Positions 1 through 5,720 of a DNA stretch of 7,820 bases are shown here, piece by piece. Under the pieces are notes generated by a model that did no database searches, had not been told where the DNA came from, and worked only from the letters and a program-made list of their open reading frames with translations. The position numbers and the translations under genes were made by a program. The stretch's first letter is position 1. The number at the start of each line of letters is the position of its first letter. Where the stretch lies: positions 1 to 7,820 of the forward strand of contig JAHJRR010000027.1 in the NCBI GenBank assembly GCA_018830685.1, in the 5' to 3' direction. The DNA comes from Nanobdellota archaeon. Lineage in GTDB: Archaea; Nanobdellota; Nanobdellia; Pacearchaeales; GW2011-AR1.

Positions 1-95
1 ACAGAGACATGAGCTATTTTCCTTGCTTGATAGCTTGTTTTACCGTCGGTTTTTGCCTTTAATGTTTCAACCAATGATTTTCTGCTGAATTTCAT
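1..95 (-). CDS. N-terminal fragment of a possible helix-turn-helix protein
   Basis: Thirty-one codons run open from ATG (95-93) to the window edge, so only the N-terminus is visible. The segment is basic: residues 6-16 could form a helix, G18 a turn, residues 21-29 a second helix, and V30-S31 the turn before a recognition helix. This is the layout of a homeodomain-like helix-turn-helix, as in transposases and small regulators. The frame stays open upstream past 95 but contains no ATG, GTG or TTG back to the EF-1A stop, so ATG 95 is the only ordinary start. The product is not uS10, which usually follows EF-1A in archaea. A transposase N-terminus is one option, a DNA-binding regulator another; I do not recognise the family with confidence. 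A weak BRE-like GAAAAT (125-130) lies upstream. Confidence 0.4.
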   Translation of the reverse strand, partial: MKFSRKSLVETLKAKTDGKTSYQARKIAHVS

Positions 96-96
96 A

Positions 97-114
97 GGCT
101 GGTTTACACCAGCC
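97..114 (-). other. Perfect 7-bp hairpin abutting a start codon
   Basis: On the minus strand GGCTGGT and ACCAGCC form a perfect 7-bp stem closed by a GTAA loop, a GNRA-type tetraloop in RNA. The stem ends one base before the ATG at 95. If transcribed from upstream, it would sit at the ribosome entry site of the partial gene. It could also be the end of a mobile element or a terminator remnant. Confidence 0.5.
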
Positions 115-143
115 TTAAGAACTAATTTTCGGATAGCACAGGT

Positions 144-152
144 AAAAAAAAA
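144..152 (-). terminator. Oligo-T tract after EF-1A
   Basis: A run of nine T residues on the minus strand begins 8 nt after the EF-1A stop codon and is preceded by a further TTTT block. Archaeal RNA polymerase terminates at oligo-U tracts without needing a hairpin, so this is a plausible EF-1A terminator separating it from the gene at 1-95. Confidence 0.5.
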
Positions 153-159
153 TTAAAAC

Positions 160-1446
160 TTACGCCTTCTTCTTAACAATCTCCGTACACATTCCTGCAG
201 CAACAGTCTGACCAGCGTCTCTTATCGAAAATCTTGCCATAGCAGGATTATCCTTACTTGCCTCAATACAAAGATTACCCTGAGGCCTTATTCTAACTTT
301 AGCAGATTCTCCATTCTTCAAATACTCTGGACTCTCCTTGAGAGTCTCACCGGTTGCAGGATTAAGTTGTGCAATTATTTCTGAAATCTGGCAAGGAACC
401 TGTGCAGTATGAACATGGAAGACAGGAGTATAACCCTTTGCGAGAACAGATGGATGATTGATAACAGTTATTGTAGCAATGAATTCTTCCGCAATAGGAC
501 ACGGACTAGAAGCCTCACAAATAACATCTCCTCTAGCAATGTCCTTCTTACCAACTCCTCGAATGTTAATACCCACATTATCTCCCGCATCTGCCTGTGG
601 AATAGTCTCATGGTGCATTTCAATTGTCTTTAGTTCTCCTTCAATACCTTTACCAGTTCTTCCTGGAAGAACAACAACTTTAGCACCAACTTTCATAACG
701 CCTGTGACAATCTTTCCAACAGGAACTGTTCCAATACCAGTAATTTCATAAACATCCTGAACGGGCATTCTCATTGGAAGTTCTGTTGGCTGCTTTGGTT
801 CAGGAAACAAATCAAACTGCTCCATAATTGTCGGTCCCTTATACCAAGCCATATTCTCTGATTTCTTAATAATATTATCTCCTTTAAGACCAGAACAAGC
901 TATGAAAGTAGTATCCTCTGCCTTTATCCCAACACCCTTCAAAAGGGCTCCTACATCTTCCTTAACTTTATTGAATCTATCTTCTTTATACTCTACAGCA
1001 TCCATCTTGTTAATTGCAACAACAATATTCTTCACTCCCGCAGTCCTCAAAAGCCACAAGTGCTCAGTTGTCTGTGGTTCAACACCCGTAGGTGCGGCAA
1101 CAACCAAGAAAGCGGCATCAGCTTGGCTCGCGCCAGTAATCATATTCTTAACAAAGTCCCTGTGCCCAGGCGCGTCAATAATTGTAATCTGAAACTTCTG
1201 AGTCATAATCTTCTTGTAAGAAAGATCAATAGTAACTCCCCTCTCCCTCTCTTCCTTAATATTATCCATAATGTAAGCAAACTCGAAACCAGCTTTTCCG
1301 TGCTTCTCTGCTTCTGCTCTAAGCTTAGTCATCTCCTGTTCAGAAACAGCACCAGAATCAAACATAACTCTTCCAACTACGGTCGACTTTCCAGCGTCAA
1401 CGTGCCCAACGAACACAACATTCATATTTGGTTTTTCTTTTGCCAT
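160..1446 (-). CDS. tuf: Translation elongation factor EF-1A (aEF-1 alpha)
   Basis: The GTPase that brings aminoacyl-tRNA to the ribosomal A site in the cytoplasm. At 428 aa it has the usual archaeal length. Visible motifs: P-loop G14-T22 (GHVDAGKST), switch I RERGVTID (67-74), G3 DAPGH (91-95), G4 NKMD (146-149), G5-like SGLKG (185-189). Domains II and III follow with conserved beta-barrel segments and a basic C-terminal tail. The long insertion between P-loop and switch I is the archaeal/eukaryotic form rather than bacterial EF-Tu. The ATG at 1446 begins directly at the N-terminal MAKEKPNMNVV, so the start is clear. In most archaea the gene sits in the str cluster beside EF-2 and uS10; here it is separated from EF-2 by a toxin-antitoxin pair and a PAP2 gene, and uS10 is absent downstream. 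It lies 49 nt after the PAP2 stop, with a TATA-like element and inverted repeat between. Confidence 0.98.
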   Translation of the reverse strand: MAKEKPNMNVVFVGHVDAGKSTVVGRVMFDSGAVSEQEMTKLRAEAEKHGKAGFEFAYIMDNIKEERERGVTIDLSYKKIMTQKFQITIIDAPGHRDFVKNMITGASQADAAFLVVAAPTGVEPQTTEHLWLLRTAGVKNIVVAINKMDAVEYKEDRFNKVKEDVGALLKGVGIKAEDTTFIACSGLKGDNIIKKSENMAWYKGPTIMEQFDLFPEPKQPTELPMRMPVQDVYEITGIGTVPVGKIVTGVMKVGAKVVVLPGRTGKGIEGELKTIEMHHETIPQADAGDNVGINIRGVGKKDIARGDVICEASSPCPIAEEFIATITVINHPSVLAKGYTPVFHVHTAQVPCQISEIIAQLNPATGETLKESPEYLKNGESAKVRIRPQGNLCIEASKDNPAMARFSIRDAGQTVAAGMCTEIVKKKA

Positions 1447-1475
1447 CTTAAATTCTTTTTAGAATTTTTAAGTAT
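1447..1475 (-). promoter_or_regulatory. EF-1A promoter candidate with overlapping inverted repeat
   Basis: The 49-nt gap between PAP2 and EF-1A contains a weak TATA-like ATACTTAAAAA (minus strand, 1475-1465) about 20-25 nt upstream of the EF-1A ATG. Overlapping it is a perfect 7-bp inverted repeat, AAATTCT (1467-1461) and AGAATTT (1456-1450), around a 4-base loop; the outer CTTAA/TTAAG bases extend it imperfectly. The repeat could be an operator or simply AT-rich chance. No convincing BRE is visible. Confidence 0.35.
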
Positions 1476-1495
1476 TCATTAATAAAAATTTAGGT

Positions 1496-2113
1496 TTATA
1501 AAGTTTTTGTATTAAGACTTTTCAAAAATAGAATCGCAACACTAACGATAAAAACACCAAGAGCAAATCCACCGACGATATCAGTAAACCAGTGTACGTT
1601 TAAGTAAATTCGACTAAAACAAGTTAAAAGAATAAAGAGCACATTAATAAAAACGAATATCCCCCGAACCAGAATATTCTCTATTTTTCTTGCAAAGAAA
1701 TAAATTATCAAAGAAAATAAAATAACAGAAAAGATGGCATGGTTGCTCGGAAAACTATATCCTGTTTCTTGAACAAGAGAAAATATTGGTCTTGGTCTTT
1801 GAACAGCAAATTTCATTAAATTTCCTAGTACATAACCAACAACCAAGCTGGAAGATAAAATCAAAGATTCCTTTTTTCTGTTTTGAAAAAATAATATAGA
1901 AATTGCAAAAACTGCAAGTCCAAAAAGAATTTTATCAAGATAAAAACTAAATAAAATAAAAAACTGCTTCGCAGGATTCTGTCCAAGATTCACAATATAA
2001 TCGCTAACAAAGTAATCCATATTGGGCGTCCCAATAACAATCCAAAGAAAAGTCATAAAAAATATTGCAAAAGAAACAATCGCCACATTAAACCAGAGAT
2101 TATTTTTATTCAT
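1496..2113 (-). CDS. PAP2-family membrane phosphatase
   Basis: A 205-aa integral membrane protein with the three-part signature of the PAP2 superfamily (lipid phosphate phosphatases and undecaprenyl-pyrophosphatase-type enzymes). C1 is K101-x6-R108-P109; C2 is PSNH at 122-125 (Asn replaces the common Gly; H125 is the expected catalytic acid/base); C3 is S167-R168-x5-H174-x3-D178, with H174 the expected phospho-acceptor. About six hydrophobic segments are visible (near 8-28, 50-75, 84-100, 126-141, 147-165, 179-197). By family it should remove phosphate from a lipid phosphate or polyprenyl pyrophosphate at the outer membrane face; the substrate cannot be told from sequence, and recycling an archaeal polyprenyl carrier is only an inference. 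It lies 44 nt after the toxin stop and has its own promoter candidate, so operon membership is uncertain. Confidence 0.92.
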   Translation of the reverse strand: MNKNNLWFNVAIVSFAIFFMTFLWIVIGTPNMDYFVSDYIVNLGQNPAKQFFILFSFYLDKILFGLAVFAISILFFQNRKKESLILSSSLVVGYVLGNLMKFAVQRPRPIFSLVQETGYSFPSNHAIFSVILFSLIIYFFARKIENILVRGIFVFINVLFILLTCFSRIYLNVHWFTDIVGGFALGVFIVSVAILFLKSLNTKTL

Positions 2114-2134
2114 GATTTAAAGAACTATTCTTAG

Positions 2135-2148
2135 GTTAAAAGATTACT
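2135..2148 (-). promoter_or_regulatory. BRE/TATA candidate for the PAP2 gene
   Basis: On the minus strand AGTAAT (2148-2143) fits the BRE pattern RNWAAW and is followed directly by CTTTTAAC (2142-2135), a weak TATA element. Its centre is about 25 nt before the PAP2 ATG at 2113, which would give a leaderless mRNA. Confidence 0.35.
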
Positions 2149-2157
2149 TATTCTCAC

Positions 2158-2412
2158 TCATTGTTCATCTTTGTGATAAATGTCCAAAAAAATTATTTTG
2201 TTTTCACCTTTGATACAAGAGTATGAAATTCTAAAAGGACTTGCATAAAGTTCCCTTGTTCCTTTTCTCCCATATCTCATCGGCTTTCCAACTTCAGGAT
2301 TTTCAATAATTTTCTTAAGTTGCTTTTTAATCTTTGTCTTAGATAAATTGTCCTTGATTTTATCCAAGGATTTAGAAAATGCCTTAGTTTCTTCAAAACT
2401 AATATCTACCAT
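2158..2412 (-). CDS. RelE/ParE-superfamily toxin
   Basis: An 84-aa basic protein with the RelE/ParE layout: two N-terminal helices (about 7-37), an NP turn (38-39), then a beta-sheet. Recognisable family positions include R53 in the TRELY strand, R61 in FRISY, and the C-terminal IYHKDEQ tail (78-84) common in archaeal RelE-like toxins. RelE relatives cut mRNA on the ribosome; ParE relatives target gyrase. The basic arginines and terminal HKDE favour a ribosome-dependent RNase, but this is inferred from family. Its ATG overlaps the end of the upstream antitoxin gene by 7 nt (ATGGTAG), indicating translational coupling and a type II toxin-antitoxin pair. All strands appear intact, so the toxin is probably functional. 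Confidence 0.85.
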   Translation of the reverse strand: MVDISFEETKAFSKSLDKIKDNLSKTKIKKQLKKIIENPEVGKPMRYGRKGTRELYASPFRISYSCIKGENKIIFLDIYHKDEQ

Positions 2413-2600
2413 TCTTCAAGTCTTTGCAAAAATTCATCCTTAGAATAAGAATTAACTTCTCCTTTATCAACTTCCTGCCATGCCAGTTCAGTTCTGATTG
2501 CAAATCCCATATCTTCTCTAAAAGATTCCTTCATCTGCTCCAATTGCATTTTTAGAGCAATTATTTCTTCATTCATTTTTTCAAGACTCATAATTTCCAT
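2406..2600 (-). CDS. Antitoxin partner of the RelE-type toxin
   Basis: A 64-aa acidic protein whose first half (residues about 5-34) is a predicted coiled-coil rich in Leu/Met/Glu, and whose second half carries a W-x2-V-x-K-G segment and a C-terminal FLQRLEEW, as in archaeal RelB-like antitoxins in which the C-terminus wraps the toxin. The frame could begin at a TTG (2618), ATG 2600 or ATG 2591. I chose 2600 because a strong BRE/TATA element is centred 25 nt upstream, matching a leaderless transcript. The stop overlaps the toxin start by 7 nt. No ribbon-helix-helix or other DNA-binding domain is evident in the N-terminus, so autorepression is not obvious. Confidence 0.75.
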   Translation of the reverse strand: MEIMSLEKMNEEIIALKMQLEQMKESFREDMGFAIRTELAWQEVDKGEVNSYSKDEFLQRLEEW

Positions 2601-2621
2601 AAAAGAAACAAATATCAAGAA

Positions 2622-2635
2622 TATTTAAATTTACT
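2622..2635 (-). promoter_or_regulatory. BRE/TATA promoter for the toxin-antitoxin operon
   Basis: On the minus strand AGTAAA (2635-2630) matches the BRE pattern RNWAAW and is directly followed by a consensus archaeal TATA box TTTAAATA (2629-2622). The box centre is 25 nt upstream of ATG 2600, so a leaderless mRNA is expected. The element overlaps the EF-2 stop codon, showing that the toxin-antitoxin genes can be transcribed independently of EF-2. Confidence 0.6.
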
Positions 2636-4796
2636 GATTCTCTGCAAGGCCTTTCCTCTGCCTTATTCTCTTAATAAGATCTGCCTGTAAATTTGAAGGA
2701 ACCTTCTCGAACAACTGGTCAATAAGCGAACTTGTTCCCCTTCCTTCCGTCGCAGAACGCAAATCATTGCTCCATCCAATCATCTCTGCAACAGGAAGCT
2801 TAGCTTTTATCTCAGCCTGCGAACCCTCCTGATTAACCTCAATCATCTGACCCCTCTTACCATTAATCAACTTTGTAACTTGTCCTAAAAATTGGTCTGG
2901 CATTTCAACCAGATGAATCTGCAAAGGCTCAAGAAGATTGGGGTCTGCACCTTTCATAGCCTCGGCAATTCCTTCTCTAACAGCAGGATAAACCTGAGCA
3001 GGCCCACGGTGAATTGCATCCTCATGGAGTTTAGTATCAACAAGAGACATCTTAACTTTCATACAAGGCTCTCTAGCAAGAGGACCCTGATTGACAACCA
3101 TCTCAAAAGCATCGAGAATCATTTCAATTACTTCACCAATATGAACCTCTCCTTTTGTTTCATCTAAAAAGATATTTCCTTTGTAAACATCTCGAATATT
3201 TCTAATGTCATCTCCAGACCATCCGAGATTTGAAAGAATACCTGCAACATCATCGCTCTTCTTCTTCACTCTACCTTCTGGCAAATCACCACTCTTGTAC
3301 GCATCAAAAACATCTTCAGACAAAGGTTCAACTTTTATAAAGAAACTATTGTGTTTATTTGGACTCCTACCCTCAGCAGGTTTTGATTCCTTAGAAACAG
3401 TCTCTCTATAAACTATGATAGGAGGCGACGTCCTGACATCCAGCCCCTTCTCTGTCTTAATTCTATTCTCTATAATTTCTAAATGAAGTTCTCCCATTCC
3501 AGAAATCAAACTCTCACCAGTCTGTTCATTAATTTCAATTCTTATCGAAGGATCCTCTTTCCTCACCTGCTTAAGAACCTCAACAAGTTTTGGAAGGTCA
3601 GCAGCTTTCGTCGCCTCGATAGACTTTGTAACAACAGGCTCGAACAAATGTTTAATTGCCTCAAGAGGTTCCATCTCTTTTCCAGAAACAGTTTCTCCAA
3701 CGAAAACATCTTTCAAACCAACAATACCTACAATGTTTCCCGCACTGACATCTTCAACGACAAGTCTCTGTGCGCCTCTATAAACCGAAACCTGTTGAAC
3801 CCTAGTGTGTCTCTTAGCAAGATTCATGTAGATATCATCTCCCTGTTTAATAGTACCAGAAAATAATCTACCCGCAGCAATCTCTCCTGCATGTTTATCA
3901 ACAACAATTTTTATAGGAACGAAAACAGGGTCCCCTTTCGGATCACAATTCATTAAAGACTTACCAATTTCAGAATTGATATCTCCGTGCCAAATCTTTG
4001 GAATCCTATACTTTTGTGCATCAACGGGATTTGGATGAATCCGAACACTCATATTAAGAACAACCTCGTGCAACGGAGCCCTCTTAGCCAAGGACTTATA
4101 ATTATCACTTTGATATGCATCTATAACATCTTTGAAAGTTATTTTGTTCGCTTGCATATAAGGGAAACTCAAAGCCCAATTATGGAAAGCAGAACCAAAA
4201 GCAACACTTCCTTCCGCAACGCCAACTTTCCATTTTTCCTTATAACCTGCAGGAGCAATATTTTCTATCAGCTCATTAACATGATCAATAATTTTGATGA
4301 ATCTCTTCTGCATCTCTTCGGGCGTTAACTTAACTTCCTTAATCAACCTGTCAACCTTATTTATGAAGAGAACAGGCCTAACAAGTTCTTTCAATGCTTG
4401 CCTAACAACAGTCTCAGTCTGGGGCATAACCCCCTCAACGGCACACGCAAGAATAACACATCCATCAACAGCCCTCATAGCCCTCGTAACGTCTCCACCA
4501 AAATCAACATGACCAGGAGTATCAATAAGGTTAATCAAATACTCTTGACCCCCCAAAGTGTGAACCATGCTAACAGAAGCAGAATCAATTGTAATTCCCC
4601 TCGTCGCCTCATCCTCGTGAAAATCAAGAACACATTGTTTACCAGCCAAAGCCTCTGACAACATTCCCGCACCAGCAAGAAGATTATCCGAGAAAGTCGT
4701 TTTGCCGTGATCGATATGTGCAGCAATTGCTATGTTCCTAATCTGAGATTGCTTATGCATAATCTCTTCAATCTTTTTTGTCTTTTCGTCTGCCAT
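2631..4796 (-). CDS. fusA: Translation elongation factor EF-2
   Basis: The ribosomal translocase GTPase of archaea, 721 aa, close to the family's usual ~730. GTPase motifs: P-loop AHIDHGKTT (26-34), switch I TRGITID (65-71), DTPGH (92-96), NKVD (146-149). Domains II-V follow, including the domain III stretch around SGMGELHLEI. The tip of domain IV holds DAIHRGPAQ, where H596 is the residue modified to diphthamide in archaea and eukaryotes; its retention suggests the modification pathway exists in this organism (inference). The C-terminus keeps NDLRSATEGRG. The ATG at 4796 gives a normal N-terminus and is preceded by a TATA box with a ~32-nt leader. It normally follows uS7; here a 109-aa gene, a sigma factor and an Fe-S scaffold intervene. 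Confidence 0.98.
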   Translation of the reverse strand: MADEKTKKIEEIMHKQSQIRNIAIAAHIDHGKTTFSDNLLAGAGMLSEALAGKQCVLDFHEDEATRGITIDSASVSMVHTLGGQEYLINLIDTPGHVDFGGDVTRAMRAVDGCVILACAVEGVMPQTETVVRQALKELVRPVLFINKVDRLIKEVKLTPEEMQKRFIKIIDHVNELIENIAPAGYKEKWKVGVAEGSVAFGSAFHNWALSFPYMQANKITFKDVIDAYQSDNYKSLAKRAPLHEVVLNMSVRIHPNPVDAQKYRIPKIWHGDINSEIGKSLMNCDPKGDPVFVPIKIVVDKHAGEIAAGRLFSGTIKQGDDIYMNLAKRHTRVQQVSVYRGAQRLVVEDVSAGNIVGIVGLKDVFVGETVSGKEMEPLEAIKHLFEPVVTKSIEATKAADLPKLVEVLKQVRKEDPSIRIEINEQTGESLISGMGELHLEIIENRIKTEKGLDVRTSPPIIVYRETVSKESKPAEGRSPNKHNSFFIKVEPLSEDVFDAYKSGDLPEGRVKKKSDDVAGILSNLGWSGDDIRNIRDVYKGNIFLDETKGEVHIGEVIEMILDAFEMVVNQGPLAREPCMKVKMSLVDTKLHEDAIHRGPAQVYPAVREGIAEAMKGADPNLLEPLQIHLVEMPDQFLGQVTKLINGKRGQMIEVNQEGSQAEIKAKLPVAEMIGWSNDLRSATEGRGTSSLIDQLFEKVPSNLQADLIKRIRQRKGLAENQ

Positions 4797-4804
4797 GATT
4801 TATT

Positions 4805-4827
4805 TTCACTCAATCAAAAGAAGTGAA
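4805..4827 (-). promoter_or_regulatory. Inverted repeat in the EF-2 leader
   Basis: TTCACT (minus strand, 4827-4822) and AGTGAA (4810-4805) can pair as a 6-bp stem around an 11-nt loop within the predicted EF-2 5' leader. The downstream arm includes GAGTGA, a weak anti-16S match 9 nt from the ATG, so the hairpin could mask ribosome binding. The pairing is seen in the sequence; the role is inference. Confidence 0.25.
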
Positions 4828-4849
4828 CAATAGAGATTACAAAAATCAG

Positions 4850-4863
4850 TTTATAAATTTTCT
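4850..4863 (-). promoter_or_regulatory. BRE/TATA promoter of EF-2
   Basis: On the minus strand AGAAAA (4863-4858, fits BRE RNWAAW) adjoins TTTATAAA (4857-4850), a strong archaeal TATA box. Transcription should start near 4828, leaving a leader of about 32 nt before the EF-2 ATG. This is the only gene here with a clear leader. Confidence 0.6.
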
Positions 4864-4979
4864 TATGAAGTTTAAATAAAAAATCATTCTTGATTAAGAT
4901 TATTCCTCCAAAGATAACATGAACTCCTATGATTTTACCGCGTTAATTGCGAGCGTAGCGAGTAAGTATCTCAGAAGAA

Positions 4980-4996
4980 GGTGACTTGTTAGGGGG
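4980..4996. repeat. 17-nt direct repeat, copy 1
   Basis: GGTGACTTGTTAGGGGG, identical to positions 5032-5048, offset by 52 nt. The flanks differ (AAG follows this copy, CGG the other). Confidence 0.85.
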
Positions 4997-5031
4997 AAGT
5001 TCCTATTCCAACTTGTTTCCCTTTTCTCGGG

Positions 5032-5048
5032 GGTGACTTGTTAGGGGG
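5032..5048. repeat. 17-nt direct repeat, copy 2
   Basis: Exact second copy of the repeat at 4980-4996. In this copy the G run continues into the GGGGC-GGA-GCCCC hairpin, so it looks like the more complete unit and copy 1 like a truncated one. Confidence 0.85.
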
Positions 5049-5057
5049 CGGAGCCCC
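5045..5057. repeat. GC-rich mini-hairpin
   Basis: GGGGC and GCCCC pair perfectly around a GGA loop. It is the most GC-rich short structure in an otherwise AT-rich window and adjoins the second direct repeat copy. Confidence 0.6.
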
Positions 5058-5212
5058 ATACGATTTGCGAGTCGAAGGCGAGCCACCTCCAAAATTAATA
5101 AGATCATTTTTTGCCTTAAAAATTTTAAAGCGAAAATTCGAACAAAGCCGAATTTGAGCCATCAATCTGTGAGCGTAGCGAATCAAACTAATTAATCAAG
5201 AAAATTTTTGTT

Positions 5213-5242
5213 TTTAAATATTTGGATGACACATTTTTTAAA
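5213..5242 (+). promoter_or_regulatory. Two TATA candidates for the Fe-S scaffold gene
   Basis: TTTTTAAA (5235-5242) is centred 25 nt upstream of ATG 5264 and would give a leaderless mRNA. A second, better consensus box TTTAAATA (5213-5220) would give a start near 5242 and a leader of about 22 nt. Neither has a clear BRE. Confidence 0.45.
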
Positions 5243-5263
5243 CCCACCCTCCCACCTACAAAG

Positions 5264-5629
5264 ATGTACGACAAAAAAGTTCTAGATAGGGTCAAAAACA
5301 TCAAATATACTGGCGAAATGAAAAATGCCGACGCAGTCGGAGAAGTCATCAATCCCCACTGTGGCGACATTATGGAAATCTATCTGAAAATAAAAAAGAA
5401 TAAAATAGACAAAATAAGATTCAAAACCTATGGCTGTCTTGCAGCAGTTGTCTCAACAGATTGCATGTGCGAAATAGCCAATGGCAAAACTCTCGATGAA
5501 GCAGAAAGAATCACAGGAGAAGACATAATGAATACTGTCGGAGGAAAATTCCCCCCCTTAAAAATCCACTGCACAGCACTTTCTCTAAAAGCATTAAATA
5601 AAGCTATAAAGAGTTATAGGAAGAAATAA
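5264..5629 (+). CDS. NifU/IscU-type Fe-S cluster assembly scaffold
   Basis: A 121-aa cytoplasmic protein of the IscU/NifU N-terminal family, which holds a nascent Fe-S cluster and passes it to client proteins. The three scaffold cysteines are in their usual settings: C33 in PHCGDIM (with D35), C58 in KTYGC, and C103 in KIHC preceded by the ligand-like H102. The opening MYDKKVLD matches the typical family N-terminus, so I start at ATG 5264 rather than a TTG at 5222 whose 14 extra codons overlap a TATA-like element. Differences from the norm: the usual NPRN-type loop after the first helix is replaced by KNIKYTGE, and two extra cysteines (C67, C69) form a CxC after C58. No cysteine desulfurase is in the window. 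It is co-directional with the sigma gene, 91 nt apart, with a terminator-like hairpin between. Confidence 0.9.
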   Translation: MYDKKVLDRVKNIKYTGEMKNADAVGEVINPHCGDIMEIYLKIKKNKIDKIRFKTYGCLAAVVSTDCMCEIANGKTLDEAERITGEDIMNTVGGKFPPLKIHCTALSLKALNKAIKSYRKK

Positions 5630-5630
5630 T

Positions 5631-5640
5631 CAGACGTCTG
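5631..5640. promoter_or_regulatory. Perfect palindrome CAGACGTCTG
   Basis: A 10-bp perfect palindrome starting one base after the Fe-S scaffold stop codon, in the 91-nt gap before the sigma gene. It could be a dimeric regulator site or a restriction/methylation motif (contains ACGT). It may also be chance. Confidence 0.3.
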
Positions 5641-5653
5641 GGTTCATCTGTAT

Positions 5654-5681
5654 AATGATATTTTTATCTATATCATTTTTT
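5654..5681 (+). terminator. Hairpin plus T-tract after the Fe-S scaffold gene
   Basis: AATGATAT (5654-5661) and ATATCATT (5670-5677) form an 8-bp stem around an 8-nt loop, running into six T residues (5676-5681). It would end the Fe-S scaffold transcript and insulate the sigma gene. The stem is AT-only apart from one G-C pair, but the T-tract alone suits archaeal termination. Confidence 0.5.
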
Positions 5682-5690
5682 ACAGGAATA

Positions 5691-5700
5691 TTAATAAATA
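5691..5700 (+). promoter_or_regulatory. TATA-like element upstream of the sigma gene
   Basis: TTAATAAATA is centred about 25 nt before the sigma ATG at 5721, the same spacing seen for other genes here, suggesting that the sigma gene itself is read from an archaeal TBP/TFB promoter as a leaderless mRNA. The BRE is poor. No Shine-Dalgarno motif precedes the ATG, in keeping with this. Confidence 0.4.
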
Positions 5701-5720
5701 ATTTGGTTCTTTTAAAATAG

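Larger units (their letters stand above)
4864..5212. other. Gene-free repeat-bearing intergenic region
   Basis: No convincing gene lies here. The flanks are AT-rich, but roughly 4945-5095 is G-rich and built of short repeated words: GAGCGTAGCGA at 4951-4961 and again at 5171-5181, the 17-nt direct repeat at 4980 and 5032, three copies of ACTTGTT (4984, 5011, 5036), a GC hairpin at 5045-5057 and a 7-bp AAATTCG/CGAATTT stem (5134-5140 with 5149-5155). Similar short GC-rich words are, as far as I recall, common between genes in DPANN and CPR genomes. No tRNA-like cloverleaf or known RNA family was recognised. A structured small RNA cannot be excluded. Confidence 0.5.

Noticed and set aside
902..1482. 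Plus-strand open frames opposite EF-1A (also similar ones opposite EF-2, 2892-4658)
   Set aside because: They are shadows of strongly conserved elongation factor genes and show no protein family features.
4919..4984. A 21-codon plus-strand frame beginning MNSYDFTALIASVASK
   Set aside because: It runs through the GAGCGTAGCGA word and ends in the first direct repeat; no promoter at suitable spacing and no family match. Repeat-derived frame is more likely.
4930..5100. tRNA or known structured RNA in the G-rich intergenic block
   Set aside because: No cloverleaf, T-loop GTTCRA context, or recognisable SRP/RNase P core was found by eye.
4989..5186. A 65-codon minus-strand frame across the repeat region
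   Set aside because: Its translation is low-complexity Pro/Gly/Lys produced by the G-rich repeats, with no recognisable domain.
5222..5263. Longer N-terminus of the Fe-S scaffold from a TTG
   Set aside because: The added 14 residues are outside the family pattern, overlap a TATA-like element, and the typical family N-terminus begins at ATG 5264.
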